From: Larimichthys crocea
Taxonomy: Eukaryota > Chordata > Actinopteri > Sciaenidae
Length of the DNA: 64,000 nt
Assembly (NCBI RefSeq): GCF_000972845.2
Contig: NC_040015.1
Location: forward strand, 5,137,255-5,201,254
Direction: 5' to 3'
Shown here: piece by piece, positions 60,668 through 64,000 of the stretch
Layout: each line of letters opens with the position of its first letter
How positions within the stretch are numbered: position 1 is the stretch's first letter
Position numbers and translations under genes: made by a program
The notes under the pieces: model-generated
Told to the model about the DNA's origin: nothing
Seen by the model: the letters and a program-made list of their open reading frames with translations, nothing else
Database searches by the model: none

Positions 60668-61854
60668 TGTGGGTAATTTGGGCGATGATTGAGGCGAAAT
60701 GTAAAGAGAACTAATATCTAGCCTAATTTATAAACCTGTTTGTGTGTGTGTGAGCCCATGCTATAATCTTTGTTTCCTGGTTTTGAAAGACCAGGTGGGC
60801 GACAGTCAACACCCTTTTTTAGTTCGGTGCATTCCCTTTATGTCGTAGATCGTAGAGAACACCCACATTTGTCATGCAGCACCAGTCCAACTAGCCAGGA
60901 TTAAGGTGCCAGGGAGCTGCAGGACAAAAATAGGATGCACATCTTATTTCCTCCACTCTTAGTCACCATGCTGATGCTCAGTCTTGTTCACTGTGTTTGT
61001 TTAAATACGAATCAAATATATGCAACAGGTGAACACAAAACTTAAATAATGAAAGCCTAGATTTTGACATTTTGACACAGACAGCTCCTCCTCCTCAGTA
61101 CAGGAAATGATGGAACAGCAACAAAGATCAGACTCACTTTCGCCAGACAACAACTTAACTGAAGTCAGCTGTGTGGTGGAAAAATGTCTATTGAAAATTA
61201 AGAATTGGACAATGACAGTTGTCTTTTCAAATGTATTTCTGCGCAGAAGGAACAATCAGGAACGGAGTGCACAGGCAGTCTGTCAGTGAGGCTCAAAGAC
61301 AAAGCATTTGCAGGGGATATTTATATCAAAATACATGACGTTGTAGGAAAAAGAAGTTTCTGCGGTTAGGCCTGCTCTCCATCTGTTGGAGGTCACAAGT
61401 GCAAAAGTTCACCTGTGGAAACTTATTCCTCCATCTCAGACATACATTTGCAAAAACACTTCTGCAAAAGAAGGAAGAATACCTACATACGTTACCTGTT
61501 TCTCGCCTCTCGTCTAGCCGTTCAAAAGGTCACAGCATCAACAAGTTTCCTTTCTGCTTACATTTCCACGTATATGTCTAGACATTCAAATGTTAAAGCA
61601 TAAAAAAGTCATACATTGGAAATTTACATCACAGTTGTAACCTGTAACACTGTCATATTGTGATGATGATAAAACAGAGAATGTATTATATACTGCTGTG
61701 TATACTGCTGATGTTACAACATGTTTGTCCATCCAACATCATGTTGTCATCAATGATTATGATGTACAGCACGTCAGAGCTAAACCAGACTGAGATTTTG
61801 ACTGATGAGAATATAATTCTAATAAAATAAAGTTACCCTTTAAGGCATTACTTC

Positions 61855-62190
61855 AGGCTCTGGTTAGCACTGTCGCCTCACAGCAAGAAGGTTCCTGGTT
61901 TGAACCTCAGCTGGGTCTTTCTGTGTGGAGTTTACATATTCTCCCCGTGTCTTTGTGGGTTCTCTCCGGGTACTCTGTCTTCCTCCCACAGTCCAAAGAC
62001 ATGAACCTTAACCGGTTAATTGGTGACGCTAAATTGTCTGTAGGTGTGAATGTGAGTGTGGATGGTTGTTTGTCTCTTTGTGCCCTGTAATGAACTGCTG
62101 ACTTGTCCAGGGTGTACCCCGCCTCTCACCCAAAGTCATCTGGGATAGGCTCCAGCCCCACCCAATCTTAAAAGAAAATAATGATGATGG
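61855..62190 (+). mobile_element. tRNA-derived SINE (Mermaid-like)
   Basis: It starts ctctggttagcactgtcgcc and has a B box ggtttgaacc (61897-61906). The conserved body includes tgtgtggagtttacatattc, ctctccgggtactctgtctt, cctcccacagtccaaagaca and taattggtgacgctaaattg, and ends with gggataggctccagcccc. This is the widespread fish tRNA SINE. It ends less than 100 bases before exon 5, leaving a short native polypyrimidine region for the acceptor. Confidence 0.8.
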
Positions 62191-62282
62191 AAGTCTTTTC
62201 CAATGACCACATGTTTGAATTTGCATATATGTGCCACATAATGACCATTCTCACTGTGTGTGTTGTCTCTGTTGTTGGACAG

Positions 62283-62365
62283 AGTGACGGTGACAGCAGC
62301 CTGTAACATGGACTTCAGCCGTTTTCCTCTGGACTCTCAGACCTGCTCACTGGAGCTGGAGAGCT
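62283..62365 (+). CDS. gabrr2: GABA-A receptor rho-2 subunit, exon 5
   Basis: An 83-base exon (the usual size of this exon in the GABA-A receptor family) between ttggacag and AGCT|GTGAGT. It completes Arg174 and encodes [20 protein letters not shown], then CSLELES (to residue 201). It contains the complete Cys-loop: C181 and C195 enclose 13 residues, [13 protein letters not shown], the defining feature of the receptor superfamily. It leaves phase 1. The next exon (the rest of the binding domain) is not in the remaining 1.6 kb, so the gene continues beyond the window. Confidence 0.97.
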
Positions 62366-63422
62366 GTGAGTACATATTTCATTCAGACAAGACATTGCTG
62401 GATATGTAACATTTAATTCATTTAAAGGAGTATAAGTATATAAGTCAATATATATAAGTCAACTTAAGCCTACATTGCACCTTAAGATATATCGAGACCA
62501 TATAATCAGTTTTTCTGGAAGATATACAGTGATTGACTGTTGGATTGACAGAGGAATTTTTACATGCAATTATTATTTTTGACATTTGGAACATTTGAAA
62601 AAAGGACATGCAAAAAGAGTGACATGCAGGGACGAGGGGAGCTTCAACACACGCAAAGCAAAGCTTACTAAGGTTAAGTGCAGCGTATTATCACCACATG
62701 TAGCAGAGGGAAGGCCACATGCAGGCAAACACACGGGGGAAGCCAGACTGTCCACAAATGATCTTTGGAAAAAAAAGCAGAGTAGAAGTTGTGAGTGAGT
62801 GAATCCTGCTAAAACGCTGACAAAAATAGCAAATGAATTAAAAGCTGCAGGCTGCAGCACTCACTTAATTAACATCCACACTGAGCGAAGCCACGCCACG
62901 CTGAAACACACACACGAAAAAGGGGAGAAGGTCAAAGCAGTCAGTCCTGAACTAAAAATACGTTTAACTACATGTTTAAAAAAATGTAAATACATTCCAG
63001 ACATACGCAGGAAATGTTCTGCCAAACTGACTTGGCTAGATTGACCTTTGAAAGCACAACAGCGTGCCATGTGATCACCATTCCGACCTCATTATGACAC
63101 ACTTGTAATCATCAGCGACGTGTCACACGAGGTCTGCATGCAGAATGTCCTCATGTTTGGCCCCTTCCTGATTTTTATTTTATTTTTTATTTTTTGCATA
63201 TTTAGCACACTTTAATATGAGACAAAGTGGATCCCGTTAGATCCGCCAGGTGTTCACAGGTCCAGGTCCACACATTTGCCGATTTTTAGATCAGCCTGGA
63301 GAAGAGGCAGGACAGCCAAAATGGCAGCAATGGCACCAACAGAGATTTTGAGTTTCATTATTCTTTATACTGTTAGTGAGTAATATGAAGCTGGAGACAG
63401 CAATGCAACAATAAGCCAGTAG
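62366..63422 (+). other. Start of gabrr2 intron 5
   Basis: Donor GTGAGT at 62366. AT-rich, with no repeat identified in this part and no exon 6. Confidence 0.7.
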
Positions 63423-63816
63423 GACTTTGCAGTTAATTCAGAATGCTGCTGCACGTGTTCTGACAGGAACCAAGATCAGAGATCACATCTCTCCCATTTT
63501 GGCTTCCTTGCATTGGCTACCTATTAAATCTAGAATAGAATTTAAAAATCTTCTCCTTACTTACAAAGCTCTTCATGGTCAGGCACCATCATATCTAAAA
63601 GAGCTCATAATACCTTACTACCCCTCTAGAACACTGCGCTCTCAGGACGCTGGGTTCCTTGTGGTTCCTATAGTCTCCAAAAGTAGATTGGGAGCCAGAG
63701 CTTTCAGCTATCAGGCTCCTCTTCTGTGGAACAAACTACCTTTCTGGGTTCGGGAGGCAGACACGGTCAACACCTTTAAGAATAGACTTAAGACTTTCCT
63801 TTTTGATAAAGCCTAT
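63423..63816 (+). mobile_element. L2-clade LINE C-terminal fragment
   Basis: The open frame encodes [79 protein letters not shown] and LKTFLFDKAYS, nearly identical to the C-terminus of the copy at 8640-9815 but with the last residues present. It is truncated at the 5' end and cut at 63816 by another repeat. Confidence 0.88.
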
Positions 63817-64000
63817 AGTGGTAACACTTTATTTGAAGGGGTGTTCATAAGACTGACATGACATTGTCATAACTATGACATGACACTTGTCATGAACATT
63901 AATGAATGTCAATGACTGCTGTCATTAAGTGTCATGCGGTTTCTTATGTCATCTTTTACTGTCAACTTGACATTGTTTGGGGTGTCTTTGTTATGACAAC
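63817..64000. repeat. Dispersed repeat with catgacattgtcat words
   Basis: It starts ggtaacactttatttgaagg at the exact point where LINE homology stops. It contains many small inverted words (catgacattgtcat, gacatgacacttgtcatg). It looks like a non-autonomous DNA element running off the window. Confidence 0.5.

Larger units (their letters stand above)
58513..62282 (+). other. gabrr2 intron 4
   Basis: GTCTG to ttggacag. It includes GT arrays at 60399-60454 and 60628-60665 and a SINE at 61855-62190. The rest shows no gene. Confidence 0.85.

Overview
The window is vertebrate nuclear DNA, most likely from a ray-finned (teleost) fish. It contains one recognisable host gene, the 5' portion of a GABA-A receptor rho-type subunit best matching gabrr2. 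That gene sits in AT-rich sequence crowded with fish-type transposable elements: L2-clade, Rex1/CR1-like and RTE LINEs, tRNA-derived SINEs, hAT and Tc1 fragments, BEL/Pao and DIRS remnants. Everything here was read by eye from the sequence; family names for mobile elements come from recognised protein motifs, not from database searches.

Layout. 1-2.5 kb: a 5'-truncated RTE LINE flanked by a perfect 15-bp target-site duplication, then a possible two-exon small ORF and a short telomere-like repeat. 2.7-6.0 kb: an old L2 LINE apparently split by a minus-strand Rex1-like LINE. 6.1-11.6 kb: a large DNA transposon with about 130-bp inverted termini and a broken zinc-finger gene on the minus strand, itself invaded by a SINE and an L2 LINE. 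13.0-25.3 kb: two copies of the same roughly 4.3-kb sequence (DIRS and LINE debris plus a non-autonomous hAT element) either side of a 10-N assembly gap. The second copy carries many single-base indels and looks like unpolished gap fill. 25.3-30.3 kb: a hAT remnant, a 919-bp fold-back element flanked by TA, and a BEL/Pao pol fragment.

32.8 kb to the end: gabrr2 on the plus strand. Exon 1 (signal peptide) starts at 32801. Exon 2 lies at 34692-34798, exon 3 at 55625-55692, exon 4 at 58289-58512 and exon 5 at 62283-62365. Together they encode about 201 residues, up to and including the Cys-loop. All four introns have GT...AG borders and keep one reading frame. The transmembrane exons lie beyond the window. 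Intron 2 is about 20.8 kb and holds a Tc1 fragment, a Rex1-like LINE, an L2 LINE and a SINE. Two small upstream ORFs precede the start codon, one overlapping it.

Apart from gabrr2 and one weak candidate small gene, I see no other host coding sequence. Most open frames belong to, or are shadows of, retrotransposons and microsatellites.
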